Shown here in pieces: positions 26,743 through 36,370 of a stretch of 64,000 bases of DNA. Position numbers and translations under genes: made by a program. Position 1 is the stretch's first letter; the number at the start of each line of letters is the position of its first letter. Source of the stretch: Tetragenococcus muriaticus DSM 15685 (GTDB lineage Bacteria > Bacillota > Bacilli > Lactobacillales > Enterococcaceae); assembly GCF_000423785.1 (NCBI RefSeq), contig NZ_AUIQ01000001.1, forward strand, positions 1-64,000. Reading direction: 5' to 3'. The notes under the pieces were generated by a model, which did no database searches, had not been told where the DNA came from, and worked only from the letters and a program-made list of their open reading frames with translations.

Positions 26743-26778
26743 CCTACGGATCTAAAAGCAGATCCGTAGGTTTTTTAT
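26743..26778 (+). terminator. Terminator of the pdh operon
   Basis: CCTACGGATCT (26743-26753) pairs perfectly with AGATCCGTAGG (26760-26770), followed by six T. Confidence 0.95.
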
Positions 26779-26924
26779 TTTGAATTTGTTTATTATAAAA
26801 TAGTTTATCCTTGAATATTTAAAATGAGAGAGCTATTCAGAGAATTGTTTGCTGAAATTTTTTCCGTACATAGGTCTAATCAAAAATTGGCATGAATGTT
26901 TTTACTAGGCTTTTTTCGCATTAG

Positions 26925-26953
26925 TTGTTCATTTATCTATATATTGGTACACT
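26925..26953 (+). promoter_or_regulatory. Promoter of the UPF0223/inositol-phosphatase unit
   Basis: TTGTTC (26925-26930), 17-bp spacer, TACACT (26948-26953). Confidence 0.55.
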
Positions 26954-26987
26954 AGAATCATGAAAAAAAGAAAACAGGTGAGTTTTT

Positions 26988-27263
26988 ATGCAAGATTACC
27001 AATATCCATTAGATATGGAATGGACAAAAGAGGAAATTATTTTAGTCGTTAATTTATGGCAAGCATTAGAAGATAGCTATGAAAAAGGGATCTCTGCTGA
27101 AAAATTTCTCCAAACTTATCAGGGGTTCAAAACGGTGGTAAAAAGCATTGGAGAAGAACGAAAATTAGGCCGAGAATTTGAGAAACTTTCTGGTTATTCA
27201 TTGTATAAAGCAGTAAAACAAGCTAAGGCCCATCCTGATAAAAAATTGAAAATGAAAGGATGA
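26988..27263 (+). CDS. UPF0223 family protein (YktA-like)
   Basis: A 91-residue helical cytosolic protein of the UPF0223 family, known as YktA in Bacillus; the function is not established. Family landmarks: YQYPLDMEWTKEEII at the start, ALEDSYEKGI, YQGFKTVVKSIGEE and GYSLYKAVKQAKA. An ACAGGTGAG site precedes ATG 26988. Its stop overlaps the next gene region, and yktA lies beside the inositol-phosphatase gene yktC in Bacillus too, so the pairing is conserved. Confidence 0.88.
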   Translation: MQDYQYPLDMEWTKEEIILVVNLWQALEDSYEKGISAEKFLQTYQGFKTVVKSIGEERKLGREFEKLSGYSLYKAVKQAKAHPDKKLKMKG

Positions 27264-27268
27264 ATAAA

Positions 27269-28045
27269 ATGCAAATTATGATCAATGAAATAAAAAATTG
27301 GCTCCAAGAAGCAGCAGAAATAATAAAAAATGAAATTGCTAACAATGATATGACTGTCGATACTAAGAAAGATCGTAAAGATTTAGTAACAAATGTAGAT
27401 AAGCAAGTACAAGATTTTCTAATCGAACAAATGTATGATTTTGACCCAGAGGCTAAAATTTTAGGTGAAGAAAATGGAAGAGATCGTCTTACTGACTTTT
27501 CTGGACGTGTATTTATCATTGATCCAATAGATGGCACGTTGAACTTTGTATTAGAAGGGGAAAACTTTTGTATTATGATTGCTGTGTATGAAGAAGGGCA
27601 AGGAAAGCTAGGATTTATTTATAATGTTATGGAAGATATCCTTTTATGGGGAGGTCCAGAGGTTGGTGTTTTTATAAATGAAGAAAATTTACCTGCCCCT
27701 GCAGATTTGGACTTAGCTGAAGGTTTAGTAGGAATGAACTCAAGCATGTACAGAAAAAATAGCTATAACGCTCAAACCATGGCGGAATATTCTATGGGGG
27801 TACGTATGTCAGGCTGTGCGGGTATCGAACTGATTAGCTTGCTTAGGGGGAAACGTAATGCCTATGTCTCTAGTTTAGCTCCTTGGGATTATGCAGCAGG
27901 TAGTGTCATGCTAGAAGCTTTAAATATGAAATCCTCCAACATTAACGGAGCTCCTTTGAAATTTGATGGTCGAGAGCGTTTTATAGCAGCGACACCTACA
28001 GCTTATAAAGAAATGATGCAGTTTATTGGACAGAGAAAAAATTAA
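27269..28045 (+). CDS. Inositol monophosphatase family protein (YktC/SuhB-like)
   Basis: Magnesium-dependent phosphatase of the IMPase superfamily, 258 residues; Bacillus YktC acts on inositol and related sugar phosphates, but the true substrate here is unknown. Metal sites: LVTNVDKQVQ, ILGEENG (Glu), IDPIDGTLNFV (the DPIDGT motif) and LAPWDYAAGSVML (WD with the catalytic Asp). ATG 27260 overlaps the previous stop, but AAAGGA at 27255-27260 is better spaced for ATG 27269. Translationally coupled to the UPF0223 gene. Confidence 0.88.
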   Translation: MQIMINEIKNWLQEAAEIIKNEIANNDMTVDTKKDRKDLVTNVDKQVQDFLIEQMYDFDPEAKILGEENGRDRLTDFSGRVFIIDPIDGTLNFVLEGENFCIMIAVYEEGQGKLGFIYNVMEDILLWGGPEVGVFINEENLPAPADLDLAEGLVGMNSSMYRKNSYNAQTMAEYSMGVRMSGCAGIELISLLRGKRNAYVSSLAPWDYAAGSVMLEALNMKSSNINGAPLKFDGRERFIAATPTAYKEMMQFIGQRKN

Positions 28046-28111
28046 AATGTTAAATTTTTGTGGGAAATTTACAAATTTGAAACCTTTTCACTAGTTTTCA
28101 GAAAGATTTTT

Positions 28112-28120
28112 TGTTATAAT
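28112..28120 (+). promoter_or_regulatory. Extended -10 promoter of typA
   Basis: TGTTATAAT with TATAAT at 28115-28120; no good -35 box. The 5' untranslated region would be about 100 bases. Confidence 0.55.
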
Positions 28121-28227
28121 CCTTTGGTGAGTGTAATAACGTTTATTAGAGTAAAAAGGATTTCAAGGTCGTTTTCTAATAGATAAACAGTTGATAATAG
28201 GTTAAATTTTAAAGGAGCAAATTAACA

Positions 28228-30063
28228 TTGAAATATAGAGATACAATTCGCAACGTAGCAATTATTGCTCACGTTGACCACGGAAAAACAACATTAGTTG
28301 ATGAGTTATTAAAGCAATCCGAAACATTAGAAGGTAGAACAGATTTACAAGAAAGAGCCATGGACACAAACGATTTAGAAAAAGAACGTGGCATTACGAT
28401 CTTGTCTAAAAACACTGCTGTACAATATCGTGGAACACGGATCAATATTTTAGATACTCCCGGGCACGCAGACTTCGGTGGTGAAGTTGAACGCATTATG
28501 AAAATGGTTGATGGTGTAGTTTTATTAGTAGATGCTTACGAAGGAACGATGCCACAAACCCGTTTCGTATTGAAAAAAGCCCTTGATCAAAATGTGACGC
28601 CTATTGTTGTGGTGAATAAAATTGACAAACCAGCTGCTCGTCCGCAATTTGTCGTTGATCAAGTACTAGAATTATTTATTGAACTAGGCGCTGACGACGA
28701 TCAACTAGACTTTCCAGTAATCTATTCTTCAGCAATTAATGGAACTTCAAGTCTTTCAGAAGACCCTAGTGAACAAAAATCAACAATGGCGCCAGTATTT
28801 GATACCATTATCGATCATATTCCAGAACCTATTGATAATAGTGATGAACCGCTGCAATTTCAAGTTTCTTTATTGGATTATAATGACTATGTTGGTCGAA
28901 TTGGTATTGGACGTGTCTTTCGCGGAAAGATTAAAGTTGGCGATCAAGTAGCCTTGATAAAACTAGATGGAACTGTGCAGAAATTCCGCGTAAGTCAATT
29001 ATATGGTTATTTTGGTTTACAACGAGAAGAAATCGAAGAAGCGAAGGCTGGAGATTTGATTGCAATTGCTGGTATGGGAGATATCTTTGTTGGTGAAACA
29101 ATTACACCTTTTGATCATCAAGATGCATTGCCAGTTCTGCGTATTGATGAGCCAACTTTGCAAATGACATTTTTAGTAAATAATTCCCCATTTGCTGGAC
29201 AAGAAGGAAAATTCATAACTGCCCGTAAACTTGAAGAACGTTTAATGATGGAATTGCAGACAGATGTTTCATTAAAAGTTGAGCCTTTGACACCAGAATC
29301 TTGGACTGTTTCTGGTCGTGGTGAGCTTCATTTATCTATTTTAATTGAAAATTTACGTAGGGAAGGTTATGAGCTTCAAGTTTCTCGACCAGAAGTTATT
29401 GAAAGAGAAATTGACGGTGTCAAATGTGAACCATTTGAAAGCGCGCAAATTGATACGCCAGAAGAATACATGGGATCAGTAATCGAATCTTTGGGACTGC
29501 GTAAAGGTGAGATGCAAGATATGATCAATAGTGGAAATGGTCAAGTTCGCCTCATCTTTCAAGTTCCATCACGTGGATTGATTGGTTACAACAATGAATT
29601 TTTATCCATGACACATGGTTATGGCATTATGCATCATACTTTTGATCAATATTTGCCTATGTTGAAAACACAACTTGCAGGTAGAAACCATGGAGCGTTA
29701 GTTTCCATCGATTCTGGTAAGGCTACTGCTTATTCTATTATGAACCTTGAAGACCGTGGTACAATTTTTGTAGAACCGAATACTGAAGTGTATGAAGGAA
29801 TGATTGTAGGTGAAAATTCTCGGGAAAATGATTTATCCGTGAATATTGTCAAAGCAAAACAAATGACTAACGTTCGTTCAGCTACAAAAGATCAAACTTC
29901 TACTATAAGGAAACCACGTATTTTAACACTTGAAGAATCCATTGAGTTTATCAATGAAGATGAGTATTGTGAAATTACTCCAGAGAATGTTCGTTTACGT
30001 AAACAAATCTTAAATACGAACGAACGTGGAAAAGTAGCAAAAAAACAAAAGAAAAGTAACTAA
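28228..30063 (+). CDS. typA: Ribosome-associated translational GTPase TypA/BipA
   Basis: Translation-factor GTPase that binds 70S ribosomes and assists 50S assembly, especially in cold or stress. 611 residues. G1 AHVDHGKTTLVDELL, G2 ERGITILSKNT, G3 DTPGHADFGGEVER, G4 VVNKIDKPAARP are followed by EF-Tu-like domain 2, EF-G-like domains III and V, and the BipA-specific C-terminal domain (SRGLIGYNNEFLSMTHGYG, AGRNHGALVS). Ends in a Lys-rich tail. It starts with TTG 28228, 10 bases behind AAAGGAG. Monocistronic. Confidence 0.96.
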   Translation: MKYRDTIRNVAIIAHVDHGKTTLVDELLKQSETLEGRTDLQERAMDTNDLEKERGITILSKNTAVQYRGTRINILDTPGHADFGGEVERIMKMVDGVVLLVDAYEGTMPQTRFVLKKALDQNVTPIVVVNKIDKPAARPQFVVDQVLELFIELGADDDQLDFPVIYSSAINGTSSLSEDPSEQKSTMAPVFDTIIDHIPEPIDNSDEPLQFQVSLLDYNDYVGRIGIGRVFRGKIKVGDQVALIKLDGTVQKFRVSQLYGYFGLQREEIEEAKAGDLIAIAGMGDIFVGETITPFDHQDALPVLRIDEPTLQMTFLVNNSPFAGQEGKFITARKLEERLMMELQTDVSLKVEPLTPESWTVSGRGELHLSILIENLRREGYELQVSRPEVIEREIDGVKCEPFESAQIDTPEEYMGSVIESLGLRKGEMQDMINSGNGQVRLIFQVPSRGLIGYNNEFLSMTHGYGIMHHTFDQYLPMLKTQLAGRNHGALVSIDSGKATAYSIMNLEDRGTIFVEPNTEVYEGMIVGENSRENDLSVNIVKAKQMTNVRSATKDQTSTIRKPRILTLEESIEFINEDEYCEITPENVRLRKQILNTNERGKVAKKQKKSN

Positions 30064-30074
30064 TCTTTAATAAA

Positions 30075-30112
30075 AAATAAGACCGAAACTTTTTGTTTCG
30101 GTCTTATTTTTT
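30075..30112 (+). terminator. Terminator after typA
   Basis: AATAAGACCGAAAC pairs with GTTTCGGTCTTATT around TTTTT, with a following T-run. Confidence 0.95.
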
Positions 30113-30176
30113 GATGAATAATTGTTTAATTTATAATAAATTGCTAAAACCAATTACCCAACTTGGAAAAATTTTG

Positions 30177-30185
30177 TGCTATAAT
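30177..30185 (+). promoter_or_regulatory. Extended -10 promoter of ylaN-ftsW
   Basis: TGCTATAAT with TATAAT at 30180-30185, about 30 bases before ylaN; no clear -35 box at normal spacing. Confidence 0.55.
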
Positions 30186-30214
30186 ATGAAAATATAAGAA
30201 CAGGAGGGGTCCTA

Positions 30215-30514
30215 ATGGAAACTATTTCTCCGGATTTAGCGTTAGATTTGCTCTATGAAGAGGCAGATCGTATAAAAATGCTAATTAAAAACCAGCAGAA
30301 TCAATTTTGTATTTTCCAATGTAAGGCGTTTGAAGAGGTCGTCGATACGCAAATGTATGGACTATCTAGGCAAGTTTCTTTTTCAATACGTTTGGGGATA
30401 ATTTCAAACGAAACGGGACAACAATTGCTTAGTGATCTTGAGCGTGATTTAAATCAATTATATAATCAAGCTTATGAAGAAAATAAAATAAATATAGAAG
30501 GCAGGGAGGTATAA
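30215..30514 (+). CDS. ylaN: YlaN/UPF0358 family protein
   Basis: A 99-residue helical cytosolic protein of the UPF0358 (YlaN) family. The Bacillus and staphylococcal proteins are tied to iron homeostasis and reported to interact with Fur; whether this holds here is unknown. Family landmarks: ALDLLYEEADRIKMLIKNQQNQFC, KAFEEVVDTQMYGLSRQVSF and ERDLNQLYNQAY. AGGAGGGG precedes ATG 30215. ftsW starts four bases after its stop, the same pairing as ylaN-ylaO in Bacillus. Confidence 0.9.
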   Translation: METISPDLALDLLYEEADRIKMLIKNQQNQFCIFQCKAFEEVVDTQMYGLSRQVSFSIRLGIISNETGQQLLSDLERDLNQLYNQAYEENKINIEGREV

Positions 30515-30517
30515 TGC

Positions 30518-31693
30518 TTGCCTAACAACAAGATTAAAAAAAGGCACTTTATAGATTGGGGAATTTTAATCCCTTACTTATTTTTATCCATTGTTGGCTT
30601 GATGATGGTTTATAGTACGACCTCTTATGTGTTGTTAGAAAATGGAGAAAATCCTGCCCGTCAAGCAATTTTTCAGTTTATTTTTTGGTTTATTAGTTTA
30701 TTTTTGATCTTTTTTATTTATAAATTAAAGACAGATGTATTAAAAAATAAGAAACTTACATATGGAGCTTTGCTATTTGTTAGCTTCTTTTTATTATTAG
30801 CTTTTGCTTTTAGCCCTGTTAACGGGGCTTATGGTTGGATACAGGTTCCTGGTATGGGGACAATTCAGCCAGCAGAATTTTTTAAGATTGTCGTTGTATG
30901 GTTTTTTGCTACGACACTTTCAAGACAGCAAAATCAAGTACAATACCATTTTTTATATAGCATTAAAGGTTCATTGTTTGCTATGGTTCCTCCTATTATA
31001 ATGCTAATACTTTATCCTGATTTAGGTAATGCGGCCATTATTGTTTTGATTGTATTAGTTCTGTTGCTAGCAAGTGGTGTTAATTACCTTTATATGCTTT
31101 ATACCGGATTAATTGGCATTATTGGTAGTGTTTTAGCTATTTTTGGCATAAACGCCTTTGGTAGGTATTTCTTGCCAGAGTATGTCTTGTCCAGATTTGC
31201 TGTTTTTCGCAATCCCTTTATCGACGAATACGGTGACGGCTATCAGATGATCCATGGGTATTATGCTTTGTTTAATGGTGGATTGTTTGGCCGAGGTTTG
31301 GGAAATAGTATTCAAAAAAAGGGATTTTTACAGTTTGCGCATACTGATTATGCATTTGCTATTGTGGTTGAAGAGCTAGGGCTAATTGTAGCCATTTTAA
31401 TTCTAGGAGCTTTATTTTACATGGTTATACGTATCCTATTAATTGGCATTCGCTCAAAAGATTCATTTAATTCAATTATGTGTATTGGGATTAGCTCATT
31501 GTTTTTGCTTTCTATCTTTATTAATTTAGGAGGTATCACTGGGATTATTCCTTTAACAGGAATTACATTCCCTTTTATTAGTCAAGGGGGGTCTAGTTTA
31601 ATGATGTTTTCGATCTGTGTTGGATTTGCACTAAACATTAGTGCAGATGAAAAGAAAAAAGCTATGTTTAGGGTACAAAATGCTGAAGAATAA
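30518..31693 (+). CDS. ftsW: FtsW-type peptidoglycan glycosyltransferase
   Basis: SEDS-family membrane enzyme that polymerises lipid II at the division septum with a partner class B PBP. 391 residues, about ten membrane helices. Recognisable segments are GLMMVYSTTSYVLLENG, NGAYGWIQVPGMGTIQPAEFFKI, PDLGNAAIIVLIVL (catalytic-region Asp), FALFNGGLFGRGLGNSIQKKGFL-like loop and GITFPFISQGGSSLM. The start is TTG 30518 behind GGGAGG; an upstream ATG at 30513 hits a stop at once. Position after ylaN and before pyc matches FtsW (YlaO) of Bacillus rather than RodA. Confidence 0.92.
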   Translation: MPNNKIKKRHFIDWGILIPYLFLSIVGLMMVYSTTSYVLLENGENPARQAIFQFIFWFISLFLIFFIYKLKTDVLKNKKLTYGALLFVSFFLLLAFAFSPVNGAYGWIQVPGMGTIQPAEFFKIVVVWFFATTLSRQQNQVQYHFLYSIKGSLFAMVPPIIMLILYPDLGNAAIIVLIVLVLLLASGVNYLYMLYTGLIGIIGSVLAIFGINAFGRYFLPEYVLSRFAVFRNPFIDEYGDGYQMIHGYYALFNGGLFGRGLGNSIQKKGFLQFAHTDYAFAIVVEELGLIVAILILGALFYMVIRILLIGIRSKDSFNSIMCIGISSLFLLSIFINLGGITGIIPLTGITFPFISQGGSSLMMFSICVGFALNISADEKKKAMFRVQNAEE

Positions 31694-31719
31694 GAAATCT
31701 CCTTATTTTTCAGCATTTC
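31681..31719 (+). terminator. Hairpin at the ftsW stop, probable terminator
   Basis: TGCTGAAGAATAAG (31681-31694) pairs with CTTATTTTTCAGCA (31702-31715), then TTTCT. The left arm includes the ftsW stop codon. Confidence 0.6.
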
Positions 31720-31766
31720 TATAATTTAATTGTTATTAAATATATTTATGGATTAGGAGTGGTCGA

Positions 31767-34700
31767 ATGGATAAAATCCTTGTTGCTAATCGAGGAGAGA
31801 TAGCTACACGTGTTTTTCGAGCTTGTGTAGAGTTAAATATACAAACGGTTGCAATTTATGCAAAAGAAGATGAATATTCGGTTCATCGTTTTAAAGCTGA
31901 TGAAGCTTACTTAGTAGGTGAAGGGAAAAAGCCTATTGATGCTTATTTGGATATTGAAGATATTATCCGTATTGCAAAGCTTTCAGGGGCCCAAGCCATT
32001 CATCCTGGATATGGATTTTTATCCGAAAACTTAGAGTTTGTGACTCGGTGTCAAGAAGAAGGAATTACCTTTATTGGTCCTAAACCTCATCATTTGGATA
32101 TCTTTGGCGATAAAATTAAGGCTAAACAAGCGGCGGTGGCTGCAGGAATTCAGGCAATCCCTGGGTCCGATGGGCCCGTTACTGACGTTGATGAAGTCAT
32201 ATCATTTGCTGATGAACATGGCTATCCAATTATGATAAAAGCTGCCTTAGGCGGCGGTGGTCGTGGTATGCGAGTAGCTTATGACAAAAAGCAAGCTCAA
32301 GAAGGATTTGAACGTGCAAAAAGTGAAGCAAAAGCTGCTTTTGGTAGTGATGAAATCTACGTAGAAAAATATATTGCGAACCCAAAGCATATCGAAGTAC
32401 AAATCTTAGGAGATAGCCATGGAAATGTACTCCATTTATTTGAACGAGACTGCTCTGTACAAAGAAGACATCAAAAAGTTGTTGAGGTAGCTCCATGTGT
32501 TTCTCTTGATGAAGAGCTGCGTGAAAAAATATGTACGGCAGCTGTTCATCTGATGCAGCATGTAGGCTATGTGAATGCCGGAACGGTTGAGTTTTTAGTT
32601 GAAAATAACCAGTTTTATTTTATTGAAGTAAACCCCCGTGTACAAGTAGAACATACTATTACAGAAATGATCACGGATGTAGATATAGTGGCAACTCAAA
32701 TTTTAATTGCTCAAGGCCAAGACTTACATCAAGAAATTGGATTACCTAAACAAGAAAATATTTCTTTTAAAGGAGCGGCTATTCAGTGTCGAATTACGAC
32801 AGAAGACCCACTGAATGACTTTATGCCTGATACCGGTAAGATCGATACTTATCGTTCTCCAGGAGGATTTGGTGTACGCCTTGATGTTGGAAATGCTTAT
32901 GCTGGTGCAGTTGTTACTCCTTACTTTGATTCTTTATTAGTCAAAGTATGTACACACGCAGCTACATTTGAACAGGCAATTGGAAAAATGGCCCGTTGTA
33001 TCCAAGAATTTCGGATACGTGGGGTAAAAACCAATATGCCGTTTTTAAAAAATGTCATTTCCCATCCAGAGTTTCGTTCCGGTAAAATGACAACTCTTTT
33101 TATTGACCAAACCCCTGAATTATTTGAGTTTTCATTTACACGAGATCGCGGAAACAAAACGATGAAATATATTGGTGAAATCACAGTGAATGGTTTTCCC
33201 GGTATTGCAATGCGGGAAAAACCCTTTTACGATGAGCCACGTATTCCAAAAGATTTAACTGATATACAAGTGGGGCAATCACCCAAAAACATTTTAGACG
33301 ACCAAGGTGCAGAGCAATTAAGTCATTGGGTACGTCAACAAAATGAAGTCCTTTTGACAGATACAACTTTTCGTGATGCGCATCAAAGTTTACTTGCTAC
33401 TCGCGTGCGTACTCATGATTTAGCAAAGATCGCCTATCAAACAGAAAAAGGAATCCCTCAACTGTTTTCTAGTGAAATGTGGGGTGGCGCTACCTTCGAT
33501 GTAAGTTATCGGTTTTTAACAGAAGATCCATGGGAAAGATTACGTACGTTGCGTAAAATGATGCCAAATACTTTATTACAAATGTTGTTCCGTGGCTCAA
33601 ATGCAGTAGGTTATTCGAATTATCCTGATAATGTGTTAACGGCTTTTATCGACGAAGCGGCCAAGCAAGGAATGGATGTCTTTCGTATTTTTGACAGCTT
33701 GAATTGGTTGCCGCAAATGGAAAAAAGCATTCAAGCAGTCAGAGATACAGGTAAAATTGCAGAGGCTGCTATTTGTTATACTGGAGATATTAATGATCCC
33801 AATCGACCGAAGTATTCGGTTCAATATTATAAAGATATGGCCAAAGAGTTAGAAGCACTAGGCGCTCATATTATTGCGATTAAAGATATGGCGGGCTTAC
33901 TAAAACCACAAGCGGCTTATCGCTTAATTAATGAATTAAAAGAAACGGTTAACTTACCGATTCATTTGCATACTCATGATACGAGTGGGAATGGTATTAT
34001 GACCTACTCTGAAGCAGTACGTGCAGGAGTGGATATTGTCGATGTGGCAATGAGTTCAATGAGTGGCGGCACAAGTCAACCAAGCATGAGTAGTTTATAT
34101 TATGCTTTAGACGACAATGAGCGCGTTCCTCATATCCAAGTTGAAAACGTACAAAAATTAAATCACTATTGGGAAGATGTGCGCCCTTATTATGAACCGT
34201 TTGAAAGTGGTATGAATGCACCTCAGACAGAAGTTTATATGCATGAAATGCCAGGTGGGCAATATTCGAACTTACAACAGCAAGCAAAAGCTGTAGGCCT
34301 TTTTGATCGCTGGGATGAAATTAAAGAAATGTATCATCAAGTGAATATGATGTTTGGTGACATTGTGAAAGTGACACCTTCGTCTAAAGTTGTAGGGGAT
34401 ATGGCTTTGTTTATGGTTCAAAACGACTTATCAGAAGAAGACATTTATGAAAAAGGAACATCGATTAGTTTTCCAGAATCGGTTATTTCTCTTTTCCAAG
34501 GGGATTTGGGTCAACCTGTAGGCGGTTTTCCTGAAAAGCTACAACAAATTATTTTAAAAGGAAGACAAGCTTATACTGATCGTCCAGGTGCTTTTGCTGA
34601 TCCTGTAGATTTCAATCAAGTAAAAGATGAACTATCTGCATTAATTGGTTATACGCCTAGTCAGGATGAAGTGTTGAGTTATTTGATGTATCCGGATGTT

Positions 34701-35195
34701 TTCTTAGGTTATCGTAAAGCTTATGAACAATATGCTGATATCAAAGTTTTAGATACACCGACATTTTTCAATGGTATGCGTCAAGGAGAAAAAATAACTG
34801 TAACTATTGAACAAGGAAAAGATCTAATTATTCTATTAGATGAAATTGGTGAACCAGATATTGAAGGAAATCGAACACTCTTTTTCAATTTGAACGGTCA
34901 ACGTCGTGAAATTGAAGTAAAAGATACTTCTATAAAAACAAGCGTTGCAGTCAAAAAGAAAGCTGAACCTACTAATAAGGAACATATCGGCGCTACTATG
35001 TCTGGTACAGTTTTAGAAGTGTTTGTTAACCGAGGTGACCGAGTTAAAAGAGGGGATACTCTGATGGTTACTGAAGCTATGAAAATGGAAACCTCTATTG
35101 ATGCTGGCTTTGATGGAGAAGTTAAACATGTGTATGTAAAACAAGGAGAACCGATTGCATCAGGTGACTTATTAATTGAAGTTGAAGAAAAATAG
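31767..35195 (+). CDS. pyc: Pyruvate carboxylase
   Basis: Biotin enzyme that carboxylates pyruvate to oxaloacetate, the anaplerotic supply of aspartate in organisms with an incomplete citric acid cycle. 1142 residues, full length. Biotin carboxylase: MDKILVANRGEIATRVFRAC, then MIKAALGGGGRGMRVA (ATP loop), RDCSVQRRHQKVVEVAP and EVNPRVQVEHTITE. Carboxyltransferase: LLTDTTFRDAHQSLLATR, SEMWGGATFDVSYRFL, AIKDMAGLLKP (carboxylated Lys region) and HLHTHDTSGNG. BCCP at the end: VTEAMKMETS with the biotinylated Lys. AGGAGTGG precedes ATG 31767. Confidence 0.97.
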   Translation: MDKILVANRGEIATRVFRACVELNIQTVAIYAKEDEYSVHRFKADEAYLVGEGKKPIDAYLDIEDIIRIAKLSGAQAIHPGYGFLSENLEFVTRCQEEGITFIGPKPHHLDIFGDKIKAKQAAVAAGIQAIPGSDGPVTDVDEVISFADEHGYPIMIKAALGGGGRGMRVAYDKKQAQEGFERAKSEAKAAFGSDEIYVEKYIANPKHIEVQILGDSHGNVLHLFERDCSVQRRHQKVVEVAPCVSLDEELREKICTAAVHLMQHVGYVNAGTVEFLVENNQFYFIEVNPRVQVEHTITEMITDVDIVATQILIAQGQDLHQEIGLPKQENISFKGAAIQCRITTEDPLNDFMPDTGKIDTYRSPGGFGVRLDVGNAYAGAVVTPYFDSLLVKVCTHAATFEQAIGKMARCIQEFRIRGVKTNMPFLKNVISHPEFRSGKMTTLFIDQTPELFEFSFTRDRGNKTMKYIGEITVNGFPGIAMREKPFYDEPRIPKDLTDIQVGQSPKNILDDQGAEQLSHWVRQQNEVLLTDTTFRDAHQSLLATRVRTHDLAKIAYQTEKGIPQLFSSEMWGGATFDVSYRFLTEDPWERLRTLRKMMPNTLLQMLFRGSNAVGYSNYPDNVLTAFIDEAAKQGMDVFRIFDSLNWLPQMEKSIQAVRDTGKIAEAAICYTGDINDPNRPKYSVQYYKDMAKELEALGAHIIAIKDMAGLLKPQAAYRLINELKETVNLPIHLHTHDTSGNGIMTYSEAVRAGVDIVDVAMSSMSGGTSQPSMSSLYYALDDNERVPHIQVENVQKLNHYWEDVRPYYEPFESGMNAPQTEVYMHEMPGGQYSNLQQQAKAVGLFDRWDEIKEMYHQVNMMFGDIVKVTPSSKVVGDMALFMVQNDLSEEDIYEKGTSISFPESVISLFQGDLGQPVGGFPEKLQQIILKGRQAYTDRPGAFADPVDFNQVKDELSALIGYTPSQDEVLSYLMYPDVFLGYRKAYEQYADIKVLDTPTFFNGMRQGEKITVTIEQGKDLIILLDEIGEPDIEGNRTLFFNLNGQRREIEVKDTSIKTSVAVKKKAEPTNKEHIGATMSGTVLEVFVNRGDRVKRGDTLMVTEAMKMETSIDAGFDGEVKHVYVKQGEPIASGDLLIEVEEK

Positions 35196-35213
35196 AAGAA
35201 AGGTTGTATTTTC

Positions 35214-36332
35214 ATGAAAAAAAGAGGCATTCTATTTGTAGGTCTACTTCTTCTTTTTCTTCTTTTCCTTTATATGCAACCTGTCTGGTTCCAAAAAAAT
35301 GCGGCAGAAGATACGCAAGATCAAAACATCAATAGGGAACCTCCTGCGACGAATTTAAGTTATGAGCCAATTCCAACGTCAGGTTTTGCTGATTGGATTG
35401 GCCAAGACTTAGACGAATTTGAGAAAACTTACGGACGGCCAGAAGAAAGTATGGCGTCAGGATTTTCCTTTACAATTCATCGTTACTTAGTTGAGGATGA
35501 ATTTTTAGAAATAAATACTGAAGATGAAGTTATTAAAAGTATTAAATATCTTGGAGGGGAAAATGAGCAGATCGAACCATTCAATTTTGGCATGACAATG
35601 GATGAATTAGCTGAAATTACGATGATCTATCCCAATTTTACTATTGAACAGGATGAAAAAACAATTGATTTAGAATTAGAAGAAGAGGATATGAACTATC
35701 GTCCACTCATTGCTTTTGATAATGATAGTTTCGCAATTCTTTTCTTTGATCAAAATCAAGAAAGTCAATTATATGCTATCGATTACTTAGATGAGGAAAC
35801 TTTATTAAAGCTTGCTCCTTATCCCATAGCTAATGAAGAAAGTCCTAAGTATAATCAAGAAACAGATCATCATTGGGAAGAGATTGACCAATTTAAAAAC
35901 CAACAAACAATGGAACTTATTCAAATCCTTCGGGAAAAAGATGAACAATCTATGTTTTCAATTGATCCGAATCTTCAAAATGCCAGTGAAGATGTTTTGC
36001 AATTCTTTAGCCAGAATAAAGAAGACGTTTTGACTACAGAAAGGTTACAAGAGCTCCAAAGATTCAAACAAGACGAACCAGGAGCTTTTACTTTAAACGA
36101 TACAGAGATGGATGTTTTGTTACAAGAGATCGAGGATCCGTTAGTTTCTGGTCACTTGGAATTACCAGTTTATGATCCTAGCTTTTCTGTTTTATCCTGG
36201 TATAGTACGCCGCTTCTTCATGAGCAAATGATGTCTGACGAAGCATCTTCTCTAGCCGTTGCCTTTTCAAAAGAAGATGTGTTAATCTTATGGAGAGAAA
36301 TGGAGCAAGCAGAAGAGAGCAATAGTTATTAA
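35214..36332 (+). CDS. CAP-associated N-terminal domain protein lacking a CAP domain
   Basis: A 372-residue protein in the position of Bacillus ylbC. Residues 1-25 are a signal anchor (KKRGILFVGLLLLFLLFLYMQ). The CAP_assoc_N-like region (about 55-205) has two parallel repeats, FADWIGQDLDEFEKTYGRPEES and FGMTMDELAEITMIYPNF, each with a following strand-rich part. Bacillus YlbC then carries an SCP/CAP domain with its His and Glu residues; here the last 160 residues are acidic and helical, without recognisable CAP motifs. It should face the outside of the membrane. The function is unknown; 19 bases after pyc. Confidence 0.7.
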   Translation: MKKRGILFVGLLLLFLLFLYMQPVWFQKNAAEDTQDQNINREPPATNLSYEPIPTSGFADWIGQDLDEFEKTYGRPEESMASGFSFTIHRYLVEDEFLEINTEDEVIKSIKYLGGENEQIEPFNFGMTMDELAEITMIYPNFTIEQDEKTIDLELEEEDMNYRPLIAFDNDSFAILFFDQNQESQLYAIDYLDEETLLKLAPYPIANEESPKYNQETDHHWEEIDQFKNQQTMELIQILREKDEQSMFSIDPNLQNASEDVLQFFSQNKEDVLTTERLQELQRFKQDEPGAFTLNDTEMDVLLQEIEDPLVSGHLELPVYDPSFSVLSWYSTPLLHEQMMSDEASSLAVAFSKEDVLILWREMEQAEESNSY

Positions 36333-36370
36333 TAATGATTGATTATTGAAGAACAGAAAGGGATATCATC

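Noticed and set aside
34898-35230. 110-codon minus-strand frame over the end of pyc
   Set aside because: Shadow of the biotin carrier domain coding region, which is certain.
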